A stretch of 64,000 nt of DNA from Cellvibrionaceae bacterium 1162T.S.0a.05 (GCA_000964245.1 LANB01000001.1:1764392-1828391); one strand, 5' to 3'. Shown: positions 9,414 through 19,535, counted from the first letter of the stretch. Notes: a model not told the origin generated them from the letters alone. Numbers and translations are program-made.

Positions 9414-10928
9414 TTACGCACTCACTGCCAGAGTGGCACGTCGATCAAGGTTTCGGTAACCAAGCGCCTCGCTGATATGTGCGGCGCTAATCTGCTCACT
9501 ATTGGCGAGATCGGCAATGGTGCGAGCCACACGCAAAGTACGGTCGTAAACACGTGCTGACAAATTCAAACGCGTTATGGCATCCGCTAACAGTTTGCGT
9601 TCGCTCTGGCCAAGCGAGCAAATTTCATTTATCTCCTTGCCTTGCAAATCTGCATTCGCCTTTTGCTGGCGTTGTATTTGTATTGTGCGTGCAGCGATAA
9701 CGCGTTCGCGCACGCTTGCGCTGCTTTCTCCTGCTTGCAGGTTTTGAAGTTCATCCACGGCGATGCTGTTTACATGAATTTGCAAATCGATGCGGTCCAA
9801 TAAAGGGCCACTGATTTTGTCGCGGTAGCGAAAAATTTGTTGGGGGGTGCAGATACAGCGGTCAGTACCGTCGTTAAGAAAACCGCATGGGCAAGGGTTC
9901 ATGGCAGCGATTAATTGGAAATTTGCCGGGTAACTTACACGGTGGTTCGCGCGCGCAATACTGATGTGGCCAGTCTCCAGAGGTTCACGAAGCGTTTCCA
10001 GTACTTGACGGGAAAACTCCGGGAATTCATCCAGAAATAATACACCGCGATGCGCGAGCGAAATTTCTCCAGGCTTGCATTTAGAGCCACCACCCACCAT
10101 CGATACAGCAGAGGCGGTGTGATGCGGTGAGCGGAAGGGACGTTGCTGCCATGTATGTAAATGTTGATCATTGGATATCGAGCGAATCGCTGCTAACTCG
10201 AGACTCTCGTGTTCCAGCATGGGCGGCAGAATGCCGGGCAAGCGTGAAGCCAACATGGATTTACCCGTGCCGGGTGGGCCATAGAACAGTAAATTGTGGC
10301 CGCCGCTCGCAGCGATTTCGAGCGCACGTTTTGCCTGACTCTGACCTTTTACTTCGGCGAGATCGCGCGCGATGATGTCGAGCAATTCATCTTTAAACAC
10401 TGCCTGTGGCAGGCTCTCGCGACCGTGTAAATGTGCGCAAACACTGAGTAAGTTTTTTGCTGAAAATATGTCGGCTTGTTTTACCAGTGCCGCTTCATTG
10501 GCATTGACCTCTGGCAAAATCAGACTGCGTTTCACTTCTTTGCACGCCATTGCCGCAGCAATGCCGCCGCGTACACCTCGCAGGTTTCCGGATAAAGCCA
10601 ATTCGCCAATGAATTCGAAATCCTGCAGTTTTTCTTTGGGGATTTGCTCTGACGCAGCGAGGATTCCGAGTGCGATAGCGAGGTCGTAGCGACCACCCTC
10701 TTTGGGCAGGTCAGCGGGGGCGAGATTAACGGTAATGCGCCGCTGCGGAAACTCGAAATGGCTATTCAGCAGAGCGCTGCGAACGCGGTCGCGTGCTTCT
10801 TTCACTGCTGTTTCGGGCAAACCGACGATGGTAAAGCCGGGCAATCCGTTTGAAAGATGGGTTTCAACACTGATGAGTGGGGCGTCAATGCCCAATTGGG
10901 CGCGCGTGTAGACGTGAGCGAGCGACAT
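9414..10928 (-). CDS. comM: ComM/YifB-family Mg-chelatase-like AAA+ helicase
   Basis: 504-aa protein. The N-terminal domain (ISVETHLSNGLPGFTIVGLP) precedes an AAA+ core with Walker A GPPGTGKSML, Walker B GVLFLDEFPEF and a C-terminal lid. Family members (ComM in Vibrio) are hexameric helicases that promote branch migration during natural transformation. It stands next to ubiK, a pairing common in gammaproteobacteria. Confidence 0.92.
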   Translation of the reverse strand: MSLAHVYTRAQLGIDAPLISVETHLSNGLPGFTIVGLPETAVKEARDRVRSALLNSHFEFPQRRITVNLAPADLPKEGGRYDLAIALGILAASEQIPKEKLQDFEFIGELALSGNLRGVRGGIAAAMACKEVKRSLILPEVNANEAALVKQADIFSAKNLLSVCAHLHGRESLPQAVFKDELLDIIARDLAEVKGQSQAKRALEIAASGGHNLLFYGPPGTGKSMLASRLPGILPPMLEHESLELAAIRSISNDQHLHTWQQRPFRSPHHTASAVSMVGGGSKCKPGEISLAHRGVLFLDEFPEFSRQVLETLREPLETGHISIARANHRVSYPANFQLIAAMNPCPCGFLNDGTDRCICTPQQIFRYRDKISGPLLDRIDLQIHVNSIAVDELQNLQAGESSASVRERVIAARTIQIQRQQKANADLQGKEINEICSLGQSERKLLADAITRLNLSARVYDRTLRVARTIADLANSEQISAAHISEALGYRNLDRRATLAVSA

Positions 10929-11118
10929 ATCCTGTCCTTGTACGAGTTTTCTTCCTGAAATCGCAAGTCTACCTTATGCGGAAACCAAAGACCAATTTGA
11001 CCCGGCAATGTCGCGTAAAGTCTCGCAAGGCCATGCGGGAATTTAAAAATATATCGAAAAAGGGCTGGGCGTATTTGAGGGTGTGCCGTAAAAGCAGGGT
11101 TGTTTTAGGGGAATGGAT

Positions 11119-11355
11119 TTACGGCGTATCGGCTGAGTCGCTTAACTCGGATATTTCTTTTTCAAGGTCTTCAAGTAACTTTCGCGTGCGTGCAAGCACG
11201 GCGACCTGAGCATCAAATTCTTCACGTGTGACCAAATCAAGCTGGCGCAATTTGGCTTCCAACAGGCTTTTAATTTTATCTGCTTCCGGTTTTTCTCCTG
11301 CGTTGAGAAAACCCTGAATATCTTGAACAAGTTGTTTGGCGAGCTGATCTATCAT
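11119..11355 (-). CDS. ubiK: Ubiquinone biosynthesis accessory factor UbiK
   Basis: 78-aa coiled-coil protein of the UbiK/YqiC (BMFP) family, an accessory factor of the aerobic ubiquinone synthesis complex. Seen are the amphipathic N-terminus (MIDQLAKQLVQDIQGF), the mid-region LVTREEFDAQVAVLARTR and a C-terminal leucine-rich helix. Length and layout are normal. The 190 bp between it and comM hold nothing I recognise. Confidence 0.88.
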   Translation of the reverse strand: MIDQLAKQLVQDIQGFLNAGEKPEADKIKSLLEAKLRQLDLVTREEFDAQVAVLARTRKLLEDLEKEISELSDSADTP

Positions 11356-11423
11356 TGGGCTAGTTTAGCGTTTTCCGGGTGGCTTTTGTAGTGTCCAACG
11401 TTGCGACTGTAAAACAGGCTCAA

Positions 11424-11454
11424 ATAAAAAAGCCCGGACTTAACCCGGGCTTGA
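11424..11454 (-). terminator. Rho-independent terminator of the OM barrel gene
   Basis: On the minus strand the stem AGCCCGG / CCGGGCT with a short loop is followed by a run of six T. It lies just downstream of the 11471-11920 gene. Confidence 0.85.
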
Positions 11455-11470
11455 TCACGACAATGACAAC

Positions 11471-11920
11471 TTAGTTAAAGGTGAGTTTACCGGTTAAGCC
11501 AAAAAAGGTGACGTCAGAATCCAGCACAGTGTATTCGGCTTCAATGGAAACATTATTACCCAAAGCCATGCCGCCACCGAGTCCAAAGCTTAAACCGGTT
11601 TCATCATCTCCACCGCCGTCGAGCGAGGCGATACCGATTTTTCCTAGAAAGTACATATCACCCTGCGAGCGGTAAGTGCCGTAAACCGCAAAACTGTCGA
11701 CATCAACATTGCCAAATTCAGCTTGTAAAATCTCGACTTCAGCGGCGACACGCGGCGTTGCCCGGTAACCCAGTTGAACACCGAGAGCGGTTTCCGAATC
11801 GCCACCGTCAATGTCCATCATGCCGAATTTAAGCCCGGCAGAGAAATCACCTTGGCCAGCGTGACTGAAAAGTGGTAATGCAATGAGCGCTAATACAGAG
11901 AGTGTGCGTGTAATATGCAT
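11471..11920 (-). CDS. Small outer-membrane beta-barrel protein
   Basis: 149 aa with a clear signal peptide (cleavage after LPLFSHA). The mature part alternates hydrophobic and polar residues in eight short strands with Gly/Asp-rich turns (KFGMMDIDGGDSETALGVQL; GLGGGMALGNNVSIEAEY) and ends in LTFN, as in eight-stranded OmpA/OmpW-like barrels. Function unknown. It has its own terminator. Confidence 0.78.
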   Translation of the reverse strand: MHITRTLSVLALIALPLFSHAGQGDFSAGLKFGMMDIDGGDSETALGVQLGYRATPRVAAEVEILQAEFGNVDVDSFAVYGTYRSQGDMYFLGKIGIASLDGGGDDETGLSFGLGGGMALGNNVSIEAEYTVLDSDVTFFGLTGKLTFN

Positions 11921-12171
11921 GTCTTGCTCCTTTCATTTTTTGCTTGATGAATTTTATTTATCATTAAAACCCTGCGAATAGGTTTTAGTTTTTACTTATA
12001 CAGCGTACACAGAAAAATCGAATGTGCTAATTTTTTATTCCCTGTCACGGTTCGCAATGGGAATGTGTTCAGGCTTCGCAACAACTCAATACAAAGTATG
12101 TGCACTATAGTGCGCAATCCTTAAACGAACTGGCAGTGCTTCACAATTTTGACGCTTGTATCGCGGGCTTT

Positions 12172-13092
12172 TTAATGGAGGTAAATGGCTTTTTCAGCGA
12201 GCCCGTGGTGCTCAAGAAATAACTGAGTCCGGTCGTGGTTTTCTGGCTCAGGGTAGGCGGGGTCGTCCAATACAAAAATTTGTTTCGTTTTCTTTTGTGC
12301 GATTGTAAAACTGTCGGCAAAGAGTTGTAGAAATAGTTCTTCTTCTGAACCGTCTGAGAAAATTTTGTCGAGGCCGTCGAATAAACGGTCACGTAAATTG
12401 GGGATCTTTGAGGAAATAAATATATAGGTTTTGAGTGGATAGTAGATATAGATAGTATCGTTTAAAGTAAGTTTTGGGTACTGGAGTTTAATCAACTGTC
12501 GAGCGGGCTCCATTTCCAGCAAGCCAAGTGCGATATAGTCAAAGCGCTTGTGGTTCAGCATGGGGAACAGTTGGTCATAATTCGTTGCTGTGACCAAAGG
12601 CAGGCCAGCGTTGCGATAGATAAACACTTCGCGCCAGGTTTCGCCTTGTCCGGGGCGGAGCTTGCTGAATTGTTTTAACGACAAAGGCTCTGCATACTTT
12701 GCCTGGTCTTCACGGCGCACAATGAGCTGTCGAAAGCCCAATAAATTTCTGTAATCAGGCAAAACGTATTGGTCGATGCCCGGGAAATTTTCCTGGTCGC
12801 GGGGCCCAACACTGAAGGCGATGTGGACATTGCCTCCCTGGTCGATGTCATGCAGCACTCTTCGCCATGAAACACTATCGTGTACATAGGCGTGGCTGTA
12901 TTCGCCATAACTGGCCTCGCTCGCTTTTAGTGCAAGCGCAATTAATTCGCGCTCATAAGCGTGCATCCCCGGTGCGAAACTCGCCCACTGTCGAATTTCT
13001 GTTGCCGGGATGCTCTCCATTGCCTGGGGTTGCTCTGTTGGCAAGACGCAGTGCAAGCAGCTGAGTACAAAAAAGCAGACAAGCCAACGCAT
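12172..13092 (-). CDS. Periplasmic solute-binding-like protein
   Basis: 306 aa with a signal peptide (MRWLVCFFVLSCLHC). The mature part looks like a divergent family 3 solute-binding fold: ELIALALKASEA near the N-terminus, FRQLIVRREDQ and FDYIALGLLEM later. The start at 13092 is chosen because AGGAAAG lies 9 nt upstream; a longer frame to 13206 would lack a signal peptide. No permease genes accompany it, so it may be a sensor or orphan binding protein. It is divergent from ureD with a 120-bp shared gap. Confidence 0.6.
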   Translation of the reverse strand: MRWLVCFFVLSCLHCVLPTEQPQAMESIPATEIRQWASFAPGMHAYERELIALALKASEASYGEYSHAYVHDSVSWRRVLHDIDQGGNVHIAFSVGPRDQENFPGIDQYVLPDYRNLLGFRQLIVRREDQAKYAEPLSLKQFSKLRPGQGETWREVFIYRNAGLPLVTATNYDQLFPMLNHKRFDYIALGLLEMEPARQLIKLQYPKLTLNDTIYIYYPLKTYIFISSKIPNLRDRLFDGLDKIFSDGSEEELFLQLFADSFTIAQKKTKQIFVLDDPAYPEPENHDRTQLFLEHHGLAEKAIYLH

Positions 13093-13138
13093 GAGACTCT
13101 TTCCTGAAAGTTTGGGTCTCTTTAAAAATAGCAAAAAA

Positions 13139-13166
13139 TTACAAGAATGGCGTCGAAGGCTATAAT
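13139..13166 (+). promoter_or_regulatory. Sigma-70-type promoter of the urease operon
   Basis: TTACAA and TATAAT are separated by 16 bp and lie 47 bp upstream of the ureD start. The -10 box is perfect. I see no sigma-54 signature in front of ureD, in contrast to urtA. Confidence 0.65.
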
Positions 13167-13212
13167 AGGCGCCCATTTGGACATTTAATCGACAGTTGAG
13201 CCGCAATCAAGC

Positions 13213-14070
13213 ATGAATAGCCTGAGTACACCCGAGCACGCTCTCAAGCGGCAATGGCGAGCGAGCCTGAATCTGGAGATTGCTGATCGTGGAGACAAAA
13301 GTGTGTTGTTGTCTTCCATGCACGAGGGCCCACTGCGCGTGCAGCGGCCTTTCTTTCCCGAGTGCAACGGCTGTTGTCACCTCTACATATTGCACCCCCC
13401 CGGCGGCTTGGTTATTGGCGATGAACTGACACTCGGTGTGGACGTTCGCGAGAAGGCAAAGGCCTTATTGACCACACCTTCAGCGGGTAAAGTCTACGGA
13501 GCTAAAAACCGCCGGGATGCGCAAAAACAAAATATTCGCTTTCGCATCGAGCGTGGTGCCTGCCTGGAATGGCTACCTCAGGAAACCATTATTTTTAATA
13601 CGGCGCAGGCACAGTTGACAACCCGCATTGAACTTGAAGGTGATGGAAAAATCTTTGCATGGGATATTGCCCGTTTAGGGCGTATCGCCAGCGGCGAGCA
13701 CTTTACAGCGGGTCGGTGTCTGCAAACCATTGAGCTCTGGCGCGATGACCGCCCGCTATTTATGGAAAAAAACCGCATTGTCGCAGGAGAAGATTTGCAA
13801 AATGCGGTTTGGGGCTTGCAAGCGCAAAACACCACCGGTACTTTGGTCGCCAGCATGCAACTCACGCGCGATGCCATTGACCAGCTGTATGAAAAACTCA
13901 AGGGCTATGAGGGCTTGTGGGGTTTAACGCAAAAACAGGATGTATTTATTGCGCGCTATCTCGGCGACAATATTAGCTCCTGTCGCGCTGGCTTCGAGTT
14001 CCTTTGGCAGGCGACACGTACACACTTTAATGGCAGTGAAGCCATGCGGCCGAGAATCTGGAACACTTAA
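13213..14070 (+). CDS. ureD: Urease accessory protein UreD
   Basis: 285-aa urease chaperone that binds the apo-urease and, with UreF and UreG, delivers nickel. Family signatures are HPPGGLVIGDELTLGVDV, LLTTPSAGKVYG and EWLPQETIIFN. It is first in the order ureD-A-B-C-E-F-G, separated by 27 bp from ureA. The ribosome site is weak (AATCAAGC before ATG). Confidence 0.95.
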   Translation: MNSLSTPEHALKRQWRASLNLEIADRGDKSVLLSSMHEGPLRVQRPFFPECNGCCHLYILHPPGGLVIGDELTLGVDVREKAKALLTTPSAGKVYGAKNRRDAQKQNIRFRIERGACLEWLPQETIIFNTAQAQLTTRIELEGDGKIFAWDIARLGRIASGEHFTAGRCLQTIELWRDDRPLFMEKNRIVAGEDLQNAVWGLQAQNTTGTLVASMQLTRDAIDQLYEKLKGYEGLWGLTQKQDVFIARYLGDNISSCRAGFEFLWQATRTHFNGSEAMRPRIWNT

Positions 14071-14097
14071 CAACTTCGCTAAACAGGTAGAAATGAA

Positions 14098-14400
14098 ATG
14101 GAACTGAGTCCACGCGAGAAAGATAAATTACTCCTTTTTACAGCCGCCTTGTTAGCGGAACGCAGAAAAGCCAAAGGCTTGAAATTAAATTACCCCGAAG
14201 CGATGGCCTATATCAGTGCAGAAATTATGGAAGGTGCACGCGAAGGGAGAACGGTTGCAGAATTAATGAATTACGGCCGCACCCTGCTCAGTAAAGACGA
14301 CGTGATGGACGGCATTGCCGAATTAATTCACGAAGTACAAGTTGAAGCGACTTTCCCGGATGGCACCAAGTTGGTGACCGTGCACAACCCCATCGTTTAA
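14098..14400 (+). CDS. ureA: Urease gamma subunit
   Basis: 100-aa structural subunit of cytosolic urease, which hydrolyses urea to ammonia and carbamate. The family pattern starts [20 protein letters not shown] and ends in the strand region [16 protein letters not shown]. It is a separate polypeptide from UreB, as in most bacteria. Confidence 0.97.
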   Translation: MELSPREKDKLLLFTAALLAERRKAKGLKLNYPEAMAYISAEIMEGAREGRTVAELMNYGRTLLSKDDVMDGIAELIHEVQVEATFPDGTKLVTVHNPIV

Positions 14401-14418
14401 GCCCTTGCAGGAGGAAAC

Positions 14419-14724
14419 ATGATTCCAGGTGAATACCAGATTGCGGATGGCGAATTAGAATTAAATGCCGGGCGTAAGACATTAAATTTAACGATTGAAA
14501 ATACGGGCGACCGACCGATTCAAGTGGGCTCGCACTATCACTTCTATGAAACCAACCCCGCGTTGAAATTTGATCGTGAAGCCGCGCGCGGTTTTCGTTT
14601 GAATATCCCCGCTGGCACTGCGGTGCGTTTTGAACCGGGCCAGGGGCGGGAAGTGGAATTGGTTGAGCTTGCGGGCAAACGCAAGGTGTATGGTTTTCGC
14701 GGCGATGTGATGGGCGAACTTTGA
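14419..14724 (+). CDS. ureB: Urease beta subunit
   Basis: 101-aa structural urease subunit. [19 protein letters not shown], then [18 protein letters not shown] and the C-terminal [14 protein letters not shown] are diagnostic. A strong AGGAGG ribosome site precedes the ATG. Confidence 0.97.
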   Translation: MIPGEYQIADGELELNAGRKTLNLTIENTGDRPIQVGSHYHFYETNPALKFDREAARGFRLNIPAGTAVRFEPGQGREVELVELAGKRKVYGFRGDVMGEL

Positions 14725-14784
14725 GGCTGACTGGTTTTGAATGAAAGCAGATGACTAGCCAGCTGACTTTTAGGAGAAAAGCGA

Positions 14785-16488
14785 ATGAGTAAAATTGATA
14801 AGCGCGCCTACGCCGATATGTTTGGCCCCACAGTGGGCGATAAAGTGCGACTCGGCGATACCGAATTGTGGATCGAAGTCGAAAAGGATTACACCACCTA
14901 CGGCGAAGAAGTGAAATTTGGTGGTGGCAAGGTGATTCGCGACGGCATGGGCCAAAGCCAGGCCGTCAGTAAAGATGTGCCGGATACGATTATTACCAAT
15001 GCCTTGATTCTTGATCACTGGGGCATTGTGAAAGCCGACGTCGCAATTAAAAATGGCCGTATCTCTGCCATTGGTAAAGCGGGCAACCCGGATATTCAAC
15101 CCGACGTCACCATAGAAATTGGCCCCGGTACGGAAGCCATTGCGGGCGAGGGTCAAATATTAACGGCGGGCGCGATTGATGCGCACATTCATTTTATTTG
15201 CCCGCAACAAATTGAAGAAGCACTCATGAGTGGGATCACCACCATGATTGGCGGTGGCACCGGCCCGGCGACGGGCACCAATGCCACTACCTGTACGCCC
15301 GGCCCCTGGCACATTGGAAAAATGCTTCAGGCTGCTGACAGTTTTGCCATGAACCTCGGGTTTCTCGGCAAAGGCAATGCAAGTTTAGCGGCGCCGCTTA
15401 ATGAACAATTGGAAGCGGGTGCACTCGGTTTAAAACTTCACGAAGACTGGGGCACCACACCTGCCGCGATCGACAATTGTTTAAGCGTGGCGGAAAACTA
15501 CGATGTGCAAGTGGCAATTCACACCGATACTTTGAATGAAAGCGGTTTTGTGGAAGACACGCTCGCCGCGTTTAAAGGCCGCACAATTCACACCTACCAC
15601 ACCGAAGGTGCGGGCGGTGGCCATGCGCCCGACATTATCAAAGCCTGTGGCAGTGATAATGTTTTGCCGTCATCGACCAACCCAACGCGCCCCTACACGA
15701 TTAACACCGTGGATGAACATTTGGACATGCTGATGGTGTGTCACCATTTGGACCCCAACATTCCCGAAGATGTGGCCTTTGCCGATTCGCGCATTCGCAA
15801 GGAAACCATCGCTGCGGAAGATATTCTTCACGACCTCGGCGCGTTCTCCATGATTGCATCGGATTCGCAAGCGATGGGGCGTGTGGGTGAAGTGATTTGT
15901 CGCACCTGGCAAACTGCGCACAAAATGAAAGTGCAGCGCGGCACACTCGCGGAAGATAGAAACGGTGTAGATAATTTTCGCGCGAAAAGATATGTCGCCA
16001 AGTACACCATTAATCCGGCACTTGCGCACGGTATTGCTCATGAAGTGGGTTCGATTGAGGTGGGCAAACTTGCGGATCTGGTTTTGTGGAAGCCCGCGTT
16101 CTTTGGCGCGAAGCCATCCTTGATTATTAAAGGGGGGGCGATTGCGGCCGCGCCGATGGGTGACCCGAATGCCTCCATTCCCACACCACAGCCGGTACAT
16201 TATCGACCGATGTTCGGTGCCTTTGGGCGAGCCGCCGCGATGACCTCGGTAAATTTTGTGAGTCAGGCGGCGCTTGATGCCAATATCGCGGCTTCGTTGG
16301 GTTTGCAACGTTCCCTGGTTGCAGTGAAAAATTGTCGTTCTGTGCGTAAGCAACATATGGTGCATAACAGTTATCAGCCGGTGATGGAGGTTGACCCTGA
16401 GACTTATGAGGTTAGGGCTGATGGGGAGTTACTGGTTTGCGAACCGGCTGAGGTGTTGCCTCTAGCGCAACGGTATTTTCTTTTTTAG
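14785..16488 (+). CDS. ureC: Urease alpha (catalytic) subunit
   Basis: 567-aa amidohydrolase bearing the two-nickel centre. Visible are the metal-binding HIHFICP, the lysine that becomes carbamylated in [12 protein letters not shown], the histidines of [11 protein letters not shown] and [15 protein letters not shown], and the active-site flap [13 protein letters not shown]. Length is normal and all key residues are present, so the enzyme should be functional. It is followed by LHR element 1 rather than directly by ureE. Confidence 0.98.
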   Translation: MSKIDKRAYADMFGPTVGDKVRLGDTELWIEVEKDYTTYGEEVKFGGGKVIRDGMGQSQAVSKDVPDTIITNALILDHWGIVKADVAIKNGRISAIGKAGNPDIQPDVTIEIGPGTEAIAGEGQILTAGAIDAHIHFICPQQIEEALMSGITTMIGGGTGPATGTNATTCTPGPWHIGKMLQAADSFAMNLGFLGKGNASLAAPLNEQLEAGALGLKLHEDWGTTPAAIDNCLSVAENYDVQVAIHTDTLNESGFVEDTLAAFKGRTIHTYHTEGAGGGHAPDIIKACGSDNVLPSSTNPTRPYTINTVDEHLDMLMVCHHLDPNIPEDVAFADSRIRKETIAAEDILHDLGAFSMIASDSQAMGRVGEVICRTWQTAHKMKVQRGTLAEDRNGVDNFRAKRYVAKYTINPALAHGIAHEVGSIEVGKLADLVLWKPAFFGAKPSLIIKGGAIAAAPMGDPNASIPTPQPVHYRPMFGAFGRAAAMTSVNFVSQAALDANIAASLGLQRSLVAVKNCRSVRKQHMVHNSYQPVMEVDPETYEVRADGELLVCEPAEVLPLAQRYFLF

Positions 16489-16514
16489 TTTTTTTAGCAG
16501 AGAGTTGGTCGCGG

Positions 16515-16629
16515 GAACACAGAGCACAAGGTAAGCCCTTGTGAAAACGCGGTGAATACATCCCTGTAGCTCCGACGCCGCGTCCCTGCGGCGACGGTTT
16601 CACAAGGGCTTACCTTGTGCTCTGTGTTC
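16515..16629 (-). repeat. LHR element 1 (ureC-ureE gap)
   Basis: Long-hairpin repeat with perfect 32-bp arms at 16515-16546 and 16598-16629. The 51-nt core between them reads, on the minus strand, ACCGTCGCCGC, AGGGA, GCGGCGTCGG, then CTACAGGGATGTATTC. The inner stem pairs except for one T-T position found in most copies. It fills most of the 202-bp gap between ureC and ureE. There is no T-run after the right arm, so it is not a standard terminator. Confidence 0.93.
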
Positions 16630-16690
16630 TTGTTCGATTTACTCGTGTTAGTTCGCCGAAAATAAGTATTTAGTTAGTAAGATTTTTTTT

Positions 16691-17143
16691 ATGTTAGAAG
16701 CGTTTAAATTTTTAAAAACAGATGTTCAAGCGAGTGAGGCGGTGGTGTTGACTTACGAAGAGCGTAAAAAGAGTCGGCATCGTACTGCAACTCAAAGTGG
16801 GAAGGATTTAGGTTGGTTTCTTGAGCGCGGGCACGTGTTGGAAGACGGTGAGGTGCTTGAGTGTAACGACGGGACACTGGTGCAGGTGTGTGCGGCCGAG
16901 GAGGCTGTGAGTGAGGTGGTGTCGGATGATGCTTTTGCTTTGATGCGTGCAGCTTATCACTTGGGGAATCGTCATGTGCCTTTGCAAATCGGTGAAGGCT
17001 TTTTGCGTTATCAACACGATCATGTGCTGGATGATATGGTGCGGGGTTTGGGCCTGGAAGTGACGAACGCTTGCAAAGGTTTTCATCCGGAAAACGGCGC
17101 GTATCATGGTTCCGGCGGTCATCACCACCACCACGATCATTAA
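16691..17143 (+). CDS. ureE: Urease nickel metallochaperone UreE
   Basis: 150-aa nickel carrier. The N-terminal peptide-binding-like domain (KSRHRTATQSGKDLGWFLERG) is followed by the ferredoxin-like metal domain (YHLGNRHVPLQI, with the conserved His) and a His-rich tail, HGSGGHHHHHDH, that stores extra nickel. Length and order are normal. Confidence 0.96.
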   Translation: MLEAFKFLKTDVQASEAVVLTYEERKKSRHRTATQSGKDLGWFLERGHVLEDGEVLECNDGTLVQVCAAEEAVSEVVSDDAFALMRAAYHLGNRHVPLQIGEGFLRYQHDHVLDDMVRGLGLEVTNACKGFHPENGAYHGSGGHHHHHDH

Positions 17144-17181
17144 ATTTAATTGTTCATTAATCCATTATTCAATACAGGCTT

Positions 17182-17850
17182 ATGCAAAACCTTGCGCTGT
17201 TGAAATTAATGCACCTTGTGAGCCCGGCTTTGCCGGTAGGTGCTTATGCCTATTCCAATGGCCAGGAATATGCCGTGGATTGTGGCTGGCTAATAACCGA
17301 TGCCGACATCGCAGAATGGGTACGCGGTGTGATGCAACACAGTTTGGTTTACCTGGACGTGCCGCTACTAAAACGCCTTTACCAAGCCTGGCACAAACAG
17401 GATTTAAGCGAGGTCAATAGCTGGAACAACCTGCTTCGCGCAAATCGCGAAACCAGCGAACTCCTTTTGGAAGACGAACAACTCGGCCAGGCCTTACAAC
17501 GTTTGTTGTTATCACTCGAGGTCAAACACGCAGAAAAAAAACTGGAAAGCCCGGCAAGCTTCGTCACGATGTTCGCACTCGCCGGTGTGGAATGGTCTAT
17601 TCCATTGGAAGAACTGCAACAAGGCTTTGTCTGGAGCTGGCTGGAAAACCAAATCGCCGCCGCGACAAAAATTGTCCCACTGGGCCAAACGCAAGCACAA
17701 AAATTACTAAAAGAACTCATGCAAGACGTCCCTGGCGTATGCGAAAAAGCCAATACAATTGAAGACGAAAATATCGGCCTCGGCCTGCCCGCCCTCGCCA
17801 TTGCATCAAGCTTGCATGAAAGACAATATTCACGCTTATTCCGCTCGTGA
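17182..17850 (+). CDS. ureF: Urease accessory protein UreF
   Basis: 222-aa all-helical chaperone of the UreD-UreF-UreG complex. The signature [20 protein letters not shown] is present near residue 14, and [21 protein letters not shown] closes the protein as in the family. It follows ureE by 38 bp and is separated from ureG by LHR element 2. Confidence 0.95.
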   Translation: MQNLALLKLMHLVSPALPVGAYAYSNGQEYAVDCGWLITDADIAEWVRGVMQHSLVYLDVPLLKRLYQAWHKQDLSEVNSWNNLLRANRETSELLLEDEQLGQALQRLLLSLEVKHAEKKLESPASFVTMFALAGVEWSIPLEELQQGFVWSWLENQIAAATKIVPLGQTQAQKLLKELMQDVPGVCEKANTIEDENIGLGLPALAIASSLHERQYSRLFRS

Positions 17851-17921
17851 ACACTCATTGGCTGGATTTAACAAAAGCGGAAAGAAAAATTAACTATTAG
17901 CGATAAAAATTTGAGAATGAT

Positions 17922-18036
17922 GATCGCCGAGTGCGAGGGGCGGCCTTTCGAAACCGTCGCGGCAGGGAAGCCGCGTCGGAGCCACAGGGATGTGTTCACT
18001 GCGTTTTCGAAAGGTCGCCCCTCGCACTCGGCGATC
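17922..18036 (+). repeat. LHR element 2 (ureF-ureG gap)
   Basis: Arms 17922-17953 and 18005-18036, 32 bp with a single G-T type mismatch. The core reads ACCGTCGCGGC, AGGGAA, GCCGCGTCGG, then CCACAGGGATGTGTTC. Compared with element 1 the inner stem has changed on both sides (GCCGC/GCGGC to GCGGC/GCCGC), a compensated change. GCGACATAC follows the right arm, as it does for element 3 in its minus-strand context partner. Confidence 0.93.
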
Positions 18037-18100
18037 CTACGCGACATACCAAAACCCAAAAAACAAACACCCAAATTCAAAAAAGCCGAAAGAGAAAAAA

Positions 18101-18712
18101 ATGCATAAACCCACATTAAGATTAGGCATCGGAGGCCCGGTAGGCTCAGGCAAAACCGCACTCGTATTAACCTTGTCAAAAATCCTAAAAGAAAAATACA
18201 ACATCGCCGTCATCACCAACGACATCTACACAAGAGAAGATGCCGAATTTCTCATGCGTCATGAAGTACTCGACAACGACCGCATTATGGGCGTCGAAAC
18301 CGGCGGCTGCCCCCACACCGCCATACGCGAAGACGCCTCCATGAATTTATCGGCGGTCGCAGAACTGCAAAGCCGCTTCGAAGGCCTCGATGTGATACTC
18401 ATTGAAAGTGGTGGTGACAACCTCGCAGCCACCTTCAGCCCGGAACTCAGCGACCTGACTCTCTACGTCATCGACGTCAGCGCTGGCGACAAAATTCCAC
18501 GCAAAGGCGGCCCTGGCATAACCAAATCGGACCTGCTCATCATCAACAAAATTGACCTTGCACCCCTCGTTGGTGCCGACCTCAGCGTGATGGATCGCGA
18601 TGCAAAAAAAATGCGCGGCGACAAACCCTTCGTGTTTTCGAATTTAAAAGACGGCACCGGCGTGGAAGACATCGTTACATTTATCGAAAAACAAGGCATG
18701 CTTACAGCGTAA
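18101..18712 (+). CDS. ureG: Urease accessory GTPase UreG
   Basis: 203-aa SIMIBI-class GTPase that powers nickel insertion. Walker A is [10 protein letters not shown], metal-binding Cys-Pro-His is in [14 protein letters not shown], and the base-recognition NKID is in [18 protein letters not shown] start at ATG 18101, the normal N-terminus; the frame is open further upstream only because it reads through LHR element 2. Confidence 0.97.
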   Translation: MHKPTLRLGIGGPVGSGKTALVLTLSKILKEKYNIAVITNDIYTREDAEFLMRHEVLDNDRIMGVETGGCPHTAIREDASMNLSAVAELQSRFEGLDVILIESGGDNLAATFSPELSDLTLYVIDVSAGDKIPRKGGPGITKSDLLIINKIDLAPLVGADLSVMDRDAKKMRGDKPFVFSNLKDGTGVEDIVTFIEKQGMLTA

Positions 18713-18732
18713 AGTAAAAAGGGGCAGATGGC

Positions 18733-19350
18733 GTGATACTGGAACTCGGCAACCTATTCGCATTTTTGGCACTGGGCCTCGGTCTGGGAGTGCTTCACGC
18801 TTTTGATCCCGATCACATCGCGGCAGTGGGTGGCATGAGCGCATCCCACAACTCAAAAGCGAAACCGCTGTGGATCTTCTCCTTGCATTGGTCACTCGGC
18901 CACGGCAGCGCACTGATCCTGGTTGCGCTCGCTGTATTCGTACTGGGCGCTGCAGTCCCGGAAACACTCTCAAGTTTGGCAGAGCGTTCTGTTGGGCTCG
19001 TGCTGATATTGATTGCCCTGGTCGCGTTTTATCGCATTGCAAAACAACACGAAACACATCGCCACCAATTCGCTGCGCCCGTTGTGGGCTTACTTCACGG
19101 GACGGCAGGTTCGGCACCACTGCTTGCACTTATCCCGCTCGCGCAATTATCGCAACCTGCCGTAGGTGTGTTTTATGTGCTGTTTTTTAGTCTGGGCGTG
19201 TTGATGGCAATGAGTGCATTCGGGCACGTCCTCGCTTACGGTTTTCGCCAACTCAGCCAGCACCATGCCCTATGGTTGCGCTTCGCACAGCTCGCTTTGG
19301 CCAGTTTTTCTCTCGCTTTTGGCCTCTATTTACTCGTCTCGGGCCTTTAA
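18733..19350 (+). CDS. UreH-type nickel/cobalt permease
   Basis: 205-aa membrane protein with about six transmembrane segments. The metal signature HAFDPDH in the first helix, HWSLGHG in the second and LLHGTAGSAP in a later one match the NiCoT/UreH group, which imports nickel for urease. The start is a GTG with GGGG upstream. It follows ureG by 20 bp and closes the urease operon. Confidence 0.85.
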   Translation: MILELGNLFAFLALGLGLGVLHAFDPDHIAAVGGMSASHNSKAKPLWIFSLHWSLGHGSALILVALAVFVLGAAVPETLSSLAERSVGLVLILIALVAFYRIAKQHETHRHQFAAPVVGLLHGTAGSAPLLALIPLAQLSQPAVGVFYVLFFSLGVLMAMSAFGHVLAYGFRQLSQHHALWLRFAQLALASFSLAFGLYLLVSGL

Positions 19351-19361
19351 ATTTTTTGCTC

Positions 19362-19376
19362 GCACTAAGTTGGTGC
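19362..19376 (+). promoter_or_regulatory. NtrC-like binding site 1 upstream of urtA
   Basis: GCACTAAGTTGGTGC closely matches the NtrC enhancer dyad (GCAC-N7-GTGC type). It lies about 160 bp upstream of the sigma-54 promoter of urtA, a usual enhancer distance. Confidence 0.75.
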
Positions 19377-19380
19377 CATC

Positions 19381-19395
19381 ACTTTTGATTGGTGC
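19381..19395 (+). promoter_or_regulatory. NtrC-like binding site 2 upstream of urtA (one strong half)
   Basis: ACTTTTGATTGGTGC has the right half TTGGTGC intact and a weak left half. Its centre is 19 bp from the first site, about two helical turns, as in paired NtrC enhancers. Confidence 0.5.
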
Positions 19396-19535
19396 GGCTT
19401 TGTGTATCAAAAGAGTGCGCATAAAATATCTTATTCGCTCTTATGTTGTTTGTGTAAAAATCGAGCACCAAAAAAAAGCATAAAAATCAAAGGCTTAGTT
19501 TTTAATTTTCTCTGAAGACGCTTTGCAAATCCGGG

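Noticed and set aside
15670..16365. 231-aa open frame opposite ureC
   Set aside because: Antisense to a highly conserved gene; composition is Arg/His-rich as expected of a shadow.
17990..18100. Longer start for ureG
   Set aside because: The extra residues are encoded by LHR element 2 and the spacer; UreG normally starts at the chosen ATG.
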